From positions 1-8,535 of the forward strand of contig JAJYSW010000140.1 in NCBI GenBank assembly GCA_021793335.1: DNA of 8,535 nt, given 5' to 3'. Made by a program: the position numbers and the translations under genes. The notes beneath the pieces are model-generated. The model had not been told where the DNA came from. It saw only the letters and a program-made list of their open reading frames with translations, and did not search any database. The stretch comes from Actinomycetes bacterium. GTDB taxonomy: Bacteria > Actinomycetota > Actinomycetes > Mycobacteriales > Micromonosporaceae. Numbering within the stretch: the stretch's first letter is position 1; each line of letters starts with the position of its first letter. Shown piece after piece: positions 1 to 6,000 of this stretch.

Positions 1-71
1 GACGGCGCGAGGCCCGAACCGGAGAAGTCGGGACCGCCACAGGACGCCGCCGGGCCGAAGACGACACACAG

Positions 72-90
72 TTTCCCGCATGGTGGGAAA
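72..90. promoter_or_regulatory. 19-bp dyad upstream of the cimA promoter, candidate operator
   Basis: TTTCCCGCATGGTGGGAAA reads as an inverted repeat: TTTCCC and GGGAAA are perfect arms, an inner C-G pair adds a seventh match, and one position is G/T. Its centre lies about 49 bp before the predicted transcription start at 130, a typical place for an activator or repressor site. It could also fold as an RNA hairpin at the end of an upstream transcript, but no U tract follows. Because cimA makes an isoleucine precursor, a branched-chain amino acid regulator (for example the IclR-type NdgR/LtbR group) is a possible partner; that is inference only. Confidence 0.4.
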
Positions 91-93
91 TGC

Positions 94-122
94 TGGTTCG
101 CGCCGCAGGCCGATGGCATACT
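94..122 (+). promoter_or_regulatory. Candidate leaderless promoter for the cimA leader
   Basis: CATACT (117-122) matches four of six bases of the sigma-70/HrdB -10 consensus, including the important A at position 2 and T at position 6. It ends seven bases before the GTG at 130, so transcription would begin at or next to that start codon. The -35 candidate TGGTTC (94-99) has a 17-base spacer but is a poor match. No Shine-Dalgarno sequence precedes the GTG, which agrees with a leaderless transcript. Confidence 0.4.
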
Positions 123-129
123 TCCAACC

Positions 130-183
130 GTGACCTTCCAGCTCATTATCAGCTGCGGGCGCCTGGCGGAGTACCGGCACTAG
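130..183 (+). CDS. Possible 17-residue leader peptide with tandem Ile codons
   Basis: The reading frame GTG...TAG encodes MTFQLIISCGRLAEYRH. It starts at the predicted transcription start, carries Leu-Ile-Ile in a row (codons 142-150), and stops 18 bases before a strong intrinsic terminator that precedes cimA. This is the arrangement expected of ribosome-mediated attenuation, and Ile codons fit a gene for isoleucine precursor synthesis. A caution: the same frame is open upstream to the window edge, so this could be the tail of a longer protein. I do not see a strong antiterminator. Codons for Arg11-Glu14 (158-169) can pair with 190-201 (11 pairs counting one G-U, one mismatch), abutting the terminator. 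Confidence 0.45.
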   Translation: MTFQLIISCGRLAEYRH

Positions 184-201
184 ATGCCGTCGCCAAGCGC
201 C
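158..201 (+). promoter_or_regulatory. Leader RNA stem next to the terminator
   Basis: Bases 158-169 can pair with 190-201, with one C/A mismatch and one terminal G-U pair. The stem encloses the leader stop codon and ends directly at the base of the terminator hairpin, so the two could stack. A ribosome reaching the TAG at 181-183 would cover this stem; one stalled at the Ile codons (145-150) would largely leave it free. A weaker alternative pairs GCGGAG (166-171) with bases 206-212 of the terminator's left arm. Which fold matters is not decidable by eye. Confidence 0.35.
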
Positions 202-231
202 AGACCTCCTGCGTTCGCAGGAGGTCTTTTT
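202..231 (+). terminator. Rho-independent terminator in the cimA leader (candidate attenuator)
   Basis: AGACCTCCTGCG (202-213) is perfectly complementary to CGCAGGAGGTCT (216-227), a 12-bp stem with a two-base TT gap (effectively a GUUC tetraloop), followed by T at 227-231. This is the only hairpin in the window with a real U tract. It sits about 75 bases before the cimA start, with a possible leader peptide upstream. It therefore either ends an upstream transcript or attenuates cimA. If it only ended the upstream gene, a separate cimA promoter would be needed between 232 and 300; I see no convincing one there. Confidence 0.85.
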
Positions 232-307
232 CGTTGGGGCCAAGCGATCGTTCAGGCGGCTCCCGCAGCGGCAGAATCGAAATCCTGAAACTTACCTGGA
301 GCACAAC

Positions 308-1930
308 GTGACGCAAACACACACCGGCGAAGAGTTCCACGTCTTCGACACGACGCTCCGCGACGGCGCGCAAATGGAGGGCCTCCGTTTTTCGGTGGCC
401 GATAAGCTGGCCGTCGCCGAGCTGCTCGACGATCTCGGTGTCGACTACATCGAAGGCGGCTGGCCGGGGGCGCTCCCCTCCGACACCGAGTTCTTCGCCA
501 GAGCCGCCGAAGAGGTCAATTTCAAGCATGCGAAGCTCGTCGCCTTCGGCATGACACGCCGCGCCGGAGCCACCGCCGCCACCGATCCGGGCTTCATCGC
601 GCTCCTGGAATCGCGAGCTCCGGCGCTGTGCCTCGTCGCCAAATCCGACGTGCGGCACGTCGAGCAGGCGCTGCGCACCACACCCGAAGAGAACCTCGCG
701 ATGATCACCGACTCCGTCCGCACCGGTCGTGAGGCCGGTCGCGAGATGTTCATCGACTGCGAGCACTTCTTCGACGGGTTCCGCCACGACCCCGAGTACG
801 CGACTCTAGTGGTGCGCACCGCCATCGAGGCCGGCGCGGAAGCCGTGGTCCTGTGCGATACCAACGGCGGCTCCATCCCCTCGGCCATCACCGAGGCCGT
901 CACCGAACTGCGCCGCCGTCTCGAAGTCGACCTGCCCGCCGACCGCATCCGGCTCGGCATGCACGCCCAGAACGACACCGGCTGCGCCGTCGCCAACACC
1001 CTCGCCGCCGTCCAGGCCGGCGTGATGCACGTGCAGTGCACCGCCAACGGCTACGGCGAGCGCCCCGGCAACGCCGACCTGTTCAGCGTCATCGGCGGCC
1101 TGGAGACCAAGCTCGGCATCAAAGTCCTCCCCGACGGGTGCCTGGAGAAGATGACGCACATCTCGCACGCCATCGCCGAGATCGCGAACATGGCCCCCAA
1201 CGAGCATGCGCCGTACGTCGGCCACGCCGCCTTCGCGCACAAGGCCGGCATCCACGCCTCCGCGATCAAAGCGGACCCGGCGCTGTACAACCACATCGAG
1301 CCCGAGGTCGTCGGCAACGACATGCGCATCCTCGTCACCGAGATGGCCGGCCGGGCCTCGGTCGAACTCAAGAGCCGCGAACTGGGCGTCGACCTCTCCG
1401 GCGATAAAGACGCCCTCGACCGGATCACCAGGCGCGTCAAAGAACTCGAAGCGAAAGGCTGGTCCTTCGAAGCCGCCGACGCCTCGTTCGAACTGCTCGT
1501 CCGCGACGAGATCTCCGGTGGCCTGCCCAGACCGTTCACACTCGACACGTACCGGGTCATCGTCGACCACGACCCGCAGGGCCCCACGATCGCCGAGGCC
1601 ACCGTCCGCCTCCACGTCAATGGAGGCAACGGCGAAGACCCCGAGCACCGCATCGCGACCGCTCAGGGCAACGGGCCCGTCAACGCCCTCGACGCGGCCC
1701 TGCGCAGCGCACTGGCCACCCGCCACCCGCGCCTGGCCGAACTGAGCCTCACGGACTTCAAGGTCCGCATCCTCGCCGGCTCCACCGGCACCGACGCGGT
1801 CACCCGGGTCCTGATCACCATGGGCGACGGTGAGATCGAATGGACGACCGTCGGCGTCGCCCCCAACCTCATCGAGGCGTCCTGGAACGCCCTGGCCGAA
1901 GGCCTCGCCTACGGCCTCAATCGTCCATAG
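308..1930 (+). CDS. cimA: (R)-citramalate synthase CimA
   Basis: This 540-residue protein condenses pyruvate and acetyl-CoA to (R)-citramalate, the first step of threonine-independent isoleucine synthesis. The N-terminal half is a DRE-TIM metallolyase barrel: FDTTLRDGAQ at residues 13-22, EHFFDG at 152-157, CDTNGG near 183-188, and HAQND at 219-223 followed by NGYGERPGNADL. The usual metal-binding HxH is here H219-A-Q221. Residues about 300-350 carry HAAFAHKAGIHASAI and the GNDMRILVTEMAGRASVELK block typical of the citramalate branch. The C-terminal ~135 residues form a LeuA-type allosteric domain with GNGPVNALDAAL (454-465), where isoleucine feedback would act. The GTG start has GGAG six bases upstream. 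Length and architecture separate it from 2-isopropylmalate synthase; homocitrate synthase-type relatives are less likely. Confidence 0.93.
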   Translation: MTQTHTGEEFHVFDTTLRDGAQMEGLRFSVADKLAVAELLDDLGVDYIEGGWPGALPSDTEFFARAAEEVNFKHAKLVAFGMTRRAGATAATDPGFIALLESRAPALCLVAKSDVRHVEQALRTTPEENLAMITDSVRTGREAGREMFIDCEHFFDGFRHDPEYATLVVRTAIEAGAEAVVLCDTNGGSIPSAITEAVTELRRRLEVDLPADRIRLGMHAQNDTGCAVANTLAAVQAGVMHVQCTANGYGERPGNADLFSVIGGLETKLGIKVLPDGCLEKMTHISHAIAEIANMAPNEHAPYVGHAAFAHKAGIHASAIKADPALYNHIEPEVVGNDMRILVTEMAGRASVELKSRELGVDLSGDKDALDRITRRVKELEAKGWSFEAADASFELLVRDEISGGLPRPFTLDTYRVIVDHDPQGPTIAEATVRLHVNGGNGEDPEHRIATAQGNGPVNALDAALRSALATRHPRLAELSLTDFKVRILAGSTGTDAVTRVLITMGDGEIEWTTVGVAPNLIEASWNALAEGLAYGLNRP

Positions 1931-3126
1931 CGGCGAGCGGACGGCCCCGACGCGCCCGCGCCGGGGCCGTGAGCCGCAGTGGTCCACTCGAACAGGGCCA
2001 GGCGTTGCTGCTGCACCACGCCGCCGCCGAACGTCGTGAACGAGCCGCCGACGGCCAGGCTCGCGCCCTCGGGATGGGTTTCGAGATCCCACACGCCGGT
2101 GACGCCGTTCGCGTTCGGATTCCACGGCAGGAGCTCGCCGTCCCGGTCGACGGCCAGGATCTTCCCGCGCCTGTACTCGATCCCGTCCAGGCACACTCGC
2201 GACGGACCGGCGCGGTTCGTATAACAGGTGTAGTCGAAGTGGCCGCCGGCGATGACCGCGTCCCCCCACAGCGCCACGGTCTGCATGCCGCCGTCCACGG
2301 CCTTGTACCACAGGGATTCGCCGGAGGGGCCGAACGCCCGTACTTCGCCGCCGCGTCCGTCCAGCGCCCCGTACACCCGGTCCCGGTCGAGCGCGATCTG
2401 CCTGACCAGGACATGTACCGACGGCTGGAAGGAACGGTCGACCCGTCCGGTCGACAGGTCGAACGCCGCGAGCTTCCCGAAGCGCCGCTCGCCCTCGGCC
2501 AGGTCGAAGCCGCCCGAGGCGTACAACCGCCCGTGCCCGATCTCGATGTCGCGCACCGCCCCCTCCTGTATCCGCGGCGCGAACGAGGTGATCACCGCGC
2601 CGTCCGAGGCGGTCACCGCGGCCAGGTACGGCCGGCCGTGGCCGCCGACCGTCGCGAACTGACCGCCCAGATAGACCCGGTCCTCGAACGGTTCGACGGC
2701 GTACACCATCGCCGAGGGCCGCGGCCGCCAGTGCTCATCCAGCTCACCGGTGTCGAGGCGGAAGCGGGCCAGGCGCGGCATGGGCACGTCGTCGACGTGC
2801 CGGAATTCACCGGCCACGTACAAGTGCTCGGCAGTGGTCACCATTTCGTGGACCAGCCCGTCCAATGACGGCGCGAACGGCAGCAGTGCACCGCTGGAAG
2901 AGTCGACGGCCGCCAGACGGTCGCGGCGCACGTGCTCGCCGTCGAGACCGACGGCGAACGTGAACCTCCCGCCCACATAGAGCACGTCGCCGTCGTAGGC
3001 GAGTTTGCGGACGTGATCGTTGAACGCCACGGTGGGACGCGGCATGTCGGACTCGACCGCTCCGGCGGGTGCGTGCGGGGCGATGACCAGGGCGAACAGG
3101 GCGAAGAGTATGAACGATCGGCGCAT
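1909..3126 (-). CDS. Secreted beta-propeller repeat protein
   Basis: The 405-residue product starts MRRSFILFALFALVIAPHAP, a Sec signal peptide with likely cleavage after AGA near residue 23. The rest is a repeat with a core like (L/V)Y(V/L)GGxF at about residues 49, 102, 151, 201, 291 and 357, plus a degenerate copy at 251 (VYGALDG). Several units continue into LAAVDxxTGxLxxFxP. Seven units of roughly 50 residues suggest a seven-bladed propeller of the delta-60 / DUF5122 kind. Cys301 and Cys311 could form a disulfide. The ligand is unknown. The ATG at 3126 is chosen because it starts the signal peptide; the frame stays open to 3300 with non-coding-like, Arg-rich sequence. The ribosome site is weak. 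The last 22 bases overlap the cimA end, and the C-terminal Gly/Pro/Arg tail lies outside the repeats. Confidence 0.82.
   Translation of the reverse strand: MRRSFILFALFALVIAPHAPAGAVESDMPRPTVAFNDHVRKLAYDGDVLYVGGRFTFAVGLDGEHVRRDRLAAVDSSSGALLPFAPSLDGLVHEMVTTAEHLYVAGEFRHVDDVPMPRLARFRLDTGELDEHWRPRPSAMVYAVEPFEDRVYLGGQFATVGGHGRPYLAAVTASDGAVITSFAPRIQEGAVRDIEIGHGRLYASGGFDLAEGERRFGKLAAFDLSTGRVDRSFQPSVHVLVRQIALDRDRVYGALDGRGGEVRAFGPSGESLWYKAVDGGMQTVALWGDAVIAGGHFDYTCYTNRAGPSRVCLDGIEYRRGKILAVDRDGELLPWNPNANGVTGVWDLETHPEGASLAVGGSFTTFGGGVVQQQRLALFEWTTAAHGPGAGASGPSARRYGRLRP
1941..1970 (+). terminator. GC hairpin after cimA
   Basis: ACGGCCCCG (1941-1949) pairs perfectly with CGGGGCCGT (1962-1970), and CGC/GCG inside the loop can add three pairs. 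It begins ten bases after the cimA stop and has no U tract, as is common in actinobacterial terminators. It lies within the 3' coding end of the convergent gene, so it can end cimA transcripts but is translated as part of that gene on the other strand. Confidence 0.6.
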
Positions 3127-3221
3127 TACGGCAGTCTCGCATGAGGACGGCCGGGCTCGCCGCGATTCGATGCAACAGGTCCGTGAGCAGTGCGCGCACC
3201 GATGTTCTGGCCGCTTCGTAT

Positions 3222-3227
3222 TAGAGT
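3222..3227 (+). promoter_or_regulatory. -10 box of a leaderless promoter
   Basis: TAGAGT fits TANNNT and ends six bases before the GTG at 3234, placing the transcription start at the start codon. The GAGG at 3229-3232 is only one base from the GTG, too close to serve as a Shine-Dalgarno site. An in-frame TGA at 3228-3230 rules out a longer protein. I see no clear -35 box. Confidence 0.45.
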
Positions 3228-3233
3228 TGAGGC

Positions 3234-3575
3234 GTGACTTCCTATAAGACCGATCGTGCCCGTGCGGCGGCCTATGCCGCCGATTCGGCGGTGTACTCAC
3301 GGCGCCGATTCGTCTCGGGCCTGTTCCTCGGCCTCGTGATCCACCTCCTGTTCGCCTTGGTGCTCGGTTTCGTCCTGGTCGACAAGATCGACGCCTCGAT
3401 CAACGTCCGGCTCGGTTCCACGACCCTCTCCTGCCTCATCGCCACCCCGGCGACCTGCGCGTTCGGTTTCGCGATCGGACTGTGGGGGCGGCTGCGCAAA
3501 CTCGGCATGGGCATCGTCGTCGGCGCGCTGCTCGGCACCGCGCTCATCGCGGTCCCGTTCCTGCTGATCGGATAG
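3234..3575 (+). CDS. Small three-helix membrane protein, unknown function
   Basis: This 113-residue protein has a basic N-terminus (YSRRRF at 21-26) and three hydrophobic segments at about 26-49, 62-83 and 91-112. Arg/Lys between the second and third segments (GRLRKLG, 85-91) together with the basic N-terminus suggest a cytoplasmic N-terminus and an outside C-terminus. I recognise no motif or family. It is divergent from the propeller gene, with about 107 bp between the two starts, and runs in the same direction as the FAH-gltX operon 74 bp downstream. The GTG is the first possible start after an in-frame stop. Tandem stops TAG-TGA end it. Strong GC bias at third positions and clear hydrophobic segments support that it is real. 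Confidence 0.75.
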   Translation: MTSYKTDRARAAAYAADSAVYSRRRFVSGLFLGLVIHLLFALVLGFVLVDKIDASINVRLGSTTLSCLIATPATCAFGFAIGLWGRLRKLGMGIVVGALLGTALIAVPFLLIG

Positions 3576-3579
3576 TGAG

Positions 3580-3608
3580 TTCACCGCCGGAGCCCATCGA
3601 ACTAAGCT
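3580..3608 (+). promoter_or_regulatory. Candidate promoter for the FAH-gltX operon
   Basis: TTCACC (3580-3585) and TAAGCT (3603-3608) are separated by 17 bases and match -35 TTGACA (four of six) and the actinobacterial TANNNT -10. The predicted start near 3615 would give a leader of about 35 bases ending in a purine-rich ribosome site (AGAGAGGGG, 3635-3643). Confidence 0.5.
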
Positions 3609-3649
3609 GAGACCGAAAGCTTCGATTCAGTCTTAGAGAGGGGCGCAGT

Positions 3650-4426
3650 GTGCGCATCGCACGGATCGCTCACCCCACCGGCATGTCATTCGCGGTGCTC
3701 GAAGGCGAGGGCCCGGGCGCGACCGCCGCGGAGATCGAGGGTCACCCGTTCGCGCAGATCAAGATGACCGGTCAGCGGTGGGCACTCGAAGACGTGCGCC
3801 TGCTCGCCCCGATCCTGCCCTCGAAGGTCGTATGCGTGGGCCGCAACTTCGCCGAGCACGCCGCCGAGCTCGGGCACGAGGTCCCGACCGAGCCGCTCAT
3901 CTTCCTCAAACCGTCTACATCGGTCATCGGTCCCGGTGAGGCCGTCCGGATTCCGGCCGTGTCCGAGCAGGTCGAGCACGAGGCCGAACTGGCCGTCGTC
4001 ATCGGCCTGCCCGGCGCCCGCGGCGTGGATCGGAGCAGTGCAGCGGCCTCGATCTTCGGCTATACCTGCGCCAACGACGTCACCGCCCGCGACCTCCAGC
4101 GCAAGGACGTCCAGTTCACTCGTGCGAAGGGTTTCGACTCCTTCTGCCCGATCGGGCCCTGGATCGAGACCGACGCCGACGTCGCCGCCGCCGAAATCCG
4201 CTGCGAGGTGAACGGAGAAGTGCGCCAGCTCGGCTCGACCGCGGACATGGTCTTCGACCCGGCCGCGCTCGTCTCCTACATCTCCCAGGTCATGACGCTG
4301 CTGCCCGGCGACGTCGTCCTCACCGGCACCCCGGCGGGTGTCGGGCCGCTCGAAGGCGGCGACCGTGTTTCCGTTTCCATCGCCGGCATAGGCACGCTGA
4401 CCAACCAGGTGGTCCCCAATGACTGA
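3650..4426 (+). CDS. FAH-family hydrolase/isomerase
   Basis: The 258-residue product belongs to the fumarylacetoacetate hydrolase superfamily, cytosolic enzymes that hydrolyse, decarboxylate or isomerise beta-keto acid-like substrates with a divalent metal. An N-terminal segment (1-55) precedes the catalytic fold. KVVCVGRNFAEHAAELG (59-75) and PLIFLKP (82-88) are family hallmarks; E111 and E113 (HEAEL) with D143 (NDVTARD) are the expected metal ligands, and K160 (AKGFDSF) matches the conserved active-site lysine. LTGTPAGVGPL near 224-234 closes the site. The exact substrate cannot be read from sequence; such genes are often labelled 2-hydroxyhepta-2,4-diene-1,7-dioate isomerase or acylpyruvase. 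No aromatic-degradation genes are nearby, which fits a housekeeping role. The GTG at 3650 is chosen for the strong AGAGAGGGG site. It overlaps gltX by eight bases. Confidence 0.9.
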   Translation: MRIARIAHPTGMSFAVLEGEGPGATAAEIEGHPFAQIKMTGQRWALEDVRLLAPILPSKVVCVGRNFAEHAAELGHEVPTEPLIFLKPSTSVIGPGEAVRIPAVSEQVEHEAELAVVIGLPGARGVDRSSAAASIFGYTCANDVTARDLQRKDVQFTRAKGFDSFCPIGPWIETDADVAAAEIRCEVNGEVRQLGSTADMVFDPAALVSYISQVMTLLPGDVVLTGTPAGVGPLEGGDRVSVSIAGIGTLTNQVVPND

Positions 4427-5885
4427 CGTCCGTACCCGTTTCTGCCCCAGCCCGACCGGCCTGCCGCACGTCGGGCTCGTGCGCACCTGCCTGTTCTCGT
4501 GGGGCTACGCCCGAGCCAAGGGCGGCGAGTTCGTCTTCCGCATCGAGGACACCGACGCCGTCCGCGACAGCGAGGATTCCTACAACCAGCTGGTCGAGGC
4601 GCTCTCGTGGCTCGGCATGAACTGGGATGAGGGCCCCGACATCGGCGGGCCCCACGCGCCCTACCGCCAGTCGCAGCGCGGGGAGATCTACGCCGATGTC
4701 ATCGAGCGCCTGGTGGAGGGCGGCTACGCCTACGAGGCGTTCTCCACCAACGAGGAGGTCGAGGCCCGCCACGCGGCGGCCGGACGCGATCCGAAGCTCG
4801 GCTACGACAACTTCGACCGGACCCTCACCGAGGAGCAGAAGCAGGCGTTCCGCGCCGAGGGCCGCAGCCCGGTGTACCGGATGCGGATGCCCGATGAGGA
4901 CATCACCTTCATCGACGCCGTCCGCGGCGAGGTCACCACGCCCGCGGGCACCGTGCCCGACTACGTCATCGCCCGTGCCGACGGCTCGCCGCTGTACACG
5001 CTGACCAACCCGGTCGACGACGCGCTCATGAAGGTCAACATGGTCACCCGCGGCGAGGACCTGCTCTCGTCCACGCCCCGGCAGATCGTGCTGTGGCGGG
5101 CCCTGGTCGAGCTCGGCCTGGCCGATGGCGTCCCGGAGTACGCGCACCTGCCGCTCATCGTCGATGAGCGGGGCAAGAAGATGTCCAAGCGCGATCCGCG
5201 CTCGGACCTGCTCCAGTACAAGCTGGAGGGATACCTTCCCGAAGGGGTGCTGAACTACGTCGCGACGCTCGGCTGGGCGATCAGCGGCGACCGCGACGTG
5301 TTCACCGTCGCGGAGTTCCTGGACGCCTTCGATCTGCACGACGTCAAGTCGAACCCGGCCCGGTTCGACGAGAAGAAGTTCGACGCGATCTGTTCGGCGC
5401 ACTTCCGCATGTCCGATCCCGGCGAGCTGACCGCGATGCTCGTGCCCGAGCTGCAAAAGCGCGATCTGCTGCCCGAGCAGCCGACCGCGGAGCAGCGCTA
5501 TGTCCTCGACGTGGCCGTCCCGCTCGTGCAGGAGCGGTGCTCGACGCTGAGCCAGGCCGCCGAGATGCTGCGCTTTCTGTTCTGCGGCGTCGAGGTCGCG
5601 ATCGATGAGGCCAGCGCGAAGAAGACCTTCAAGGGCGAGGCCGGTGAGGTCCTCGATGCCTCGATCGCCGCGCTCGAAGGGATCGAGTGGACCGTCGAGG
5701 CCATCGAGGAGGCTCTCAAGACCGCGCTCGTCGACGGCTTGGGGCTCAAGCCGCGCAAGGCGTTCGGGCCGGTGCGCGTGGCGATCAGCGGCAAGACCGT
5801 CTCGCCGCCGCTGTACGAGTCGATGGAGCTGCTGGGCAAGGCGGTGAGCCTCGCCCGGCTCCGCGCCGCGCGAGCCTCGCTGTAA
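4419..5885 (+). CDS. gltX: Glutamyl-tRNA synthetase
   Basis: This 488-residue class I aminoacyl-tRNA synthetase attaches glutamate to tRNA-Glu in the cytosol. The HIGH signature is P16-HVG in FCPSPTGLPHVGLVRT; FRIEDTD (40-46) binds substrate; KMSKR at 254-258 is the KMSKS loop. The C-terminal ~150 residues are the helical anticodon-binding domain. Length is typical for bacterial GluRS, and the Cys-rich zinc-binding insertion of the E. coli enzyme is not evident. Actinobacteria often use a non-discriminating GluRS that also charges tRNA-Gln for later amidation by GatCAB; the sequence as read does not decide this. The ATG lies inside the end of the FAH gene (ATGACTGA), with AGGTGG (4407-4412) six bases upstream, so translation is likely coupled. 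A strong hairpin follows the stop. Confidence 0.96.
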   Translation: MTDVRTRFCPSPTGLPHVGLVRTCLFSWGYARAKGGEFVFRIEDTDAVRDSEDSYNQLVEALSWLGMNWDEGPDIGGPHAPYRQSQRGEIYADVIERLVEGGYAYEAFSTNEEVEARHAAAGRDPKLGYDNFDRTLTEEQKQAFRAEGRSPVYRMRMPDEDITFIDAVRGEVTTPAGTVPDYVIARADGSPLYTLTNPVDDALMKVNMVTRGEDLLSSTPRQIVLWRALVELGLADGVPEYAHLPLIVDERGKKMSKRDPRSDLLQYKLEGYLPEGVLNYVATLGWAISGDRDVFTVAEFLDAFDLHDVKSNPARFDEKKFDAICSAHFRMSDPGELTAMLVPELQKRDLLPEQPTAEQRYVLDVAVPLVQERCSTLSQAAEMLRFLFCGVEVAIDEASAKKTFKGEAGEVLDASIAALEGIEWTVEAIEEALKTALVDGLGLKPRKAFGPVRVAISGKTVSPPLYESMELLGKAVSLARLRAARASL

Positions 5886-5896
5886 CACGGGTTCCA

Positions 5897-5935
5897 AGGG
5901 CCGGTTCCGTCTCATGGGGAGGCGGAACCGGCCCT
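5897..5935. terminator. Hairpin terminator after gltX
   Basis: AGGGCCGGTTCCG (5897-5909) pairs perfectly with CGGAACCGGCCCT (5923-5935); TCTC (5910-5913) and GAGG (5919-5922) can extend it to about 17 pairs with a five-base loop. It starts 11 bases after the gltX stop. No U tract follows, so it is an actinobacterial-type hairpin terminator. Confidence 0.8.
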
Positions 5936-5967
5936 CGTCGTCTCGGCGGTGCGATGCTCGCGGAATC

Positions 5968-5993
5968 CACTACTTCGCATAGCGTGGTACTGT
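5968..5993 (+). promoter_or_regulatory. padR promoter with overlapping PadR-type operator dyad
   Basis: TACTGT (5988-5993) fits the TANNNT -10 and ends seven bases before the GTG at 6001, so the transcript is probably leaderless. An imperfect dyad centred on T5980 covers it: TAC(5971-5973)..CGC(5976-5978)-ATA-GCG(5982-5984)..GTA(5987-5989), with CA (5968-5969) and TG (5991-5992) as further matching outer bases. The left half is TACTTCGC; the right half is GCGTGGTA. PadR regulators commonly repress their own promoter, so the natural reading is an autorepressor site blocking RNA polymerase; this is inference from position and symmetry. Confidence 0.5.
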
Positions 5994-6000
5994 GTGAAGC

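Noticed and set aside
90..311. 73-codon frame across the leader terminator
   Set aside because: It translates straight through the terminator hairpin into the cimA start, with no domain and no ribosome site.
806..2311. Long minus-strand reading frame (about 500 codons) opposite cimA
   Set aside because: It is an antisense shadow of a high-GC gene: composition is dominated by Gly, Arg, Asp and Val, no domain is recognisable, and it runs across two real genes.
3127..3300. Extending the propeller protein upstream by 58 codons
   Set aside because: The added residues are Arg/His/Ser-rich, would bury the signal peptide and would overlap the divergent membrane protein gene.
4320..5915. 531-codon minus-strand frame opposite gltX
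   Set aside because: It covers gltX exactly in antisense, is low in complexity (Arg, Leu, Gly, Val, Asp), and has no recognisable family; gltX is certain.
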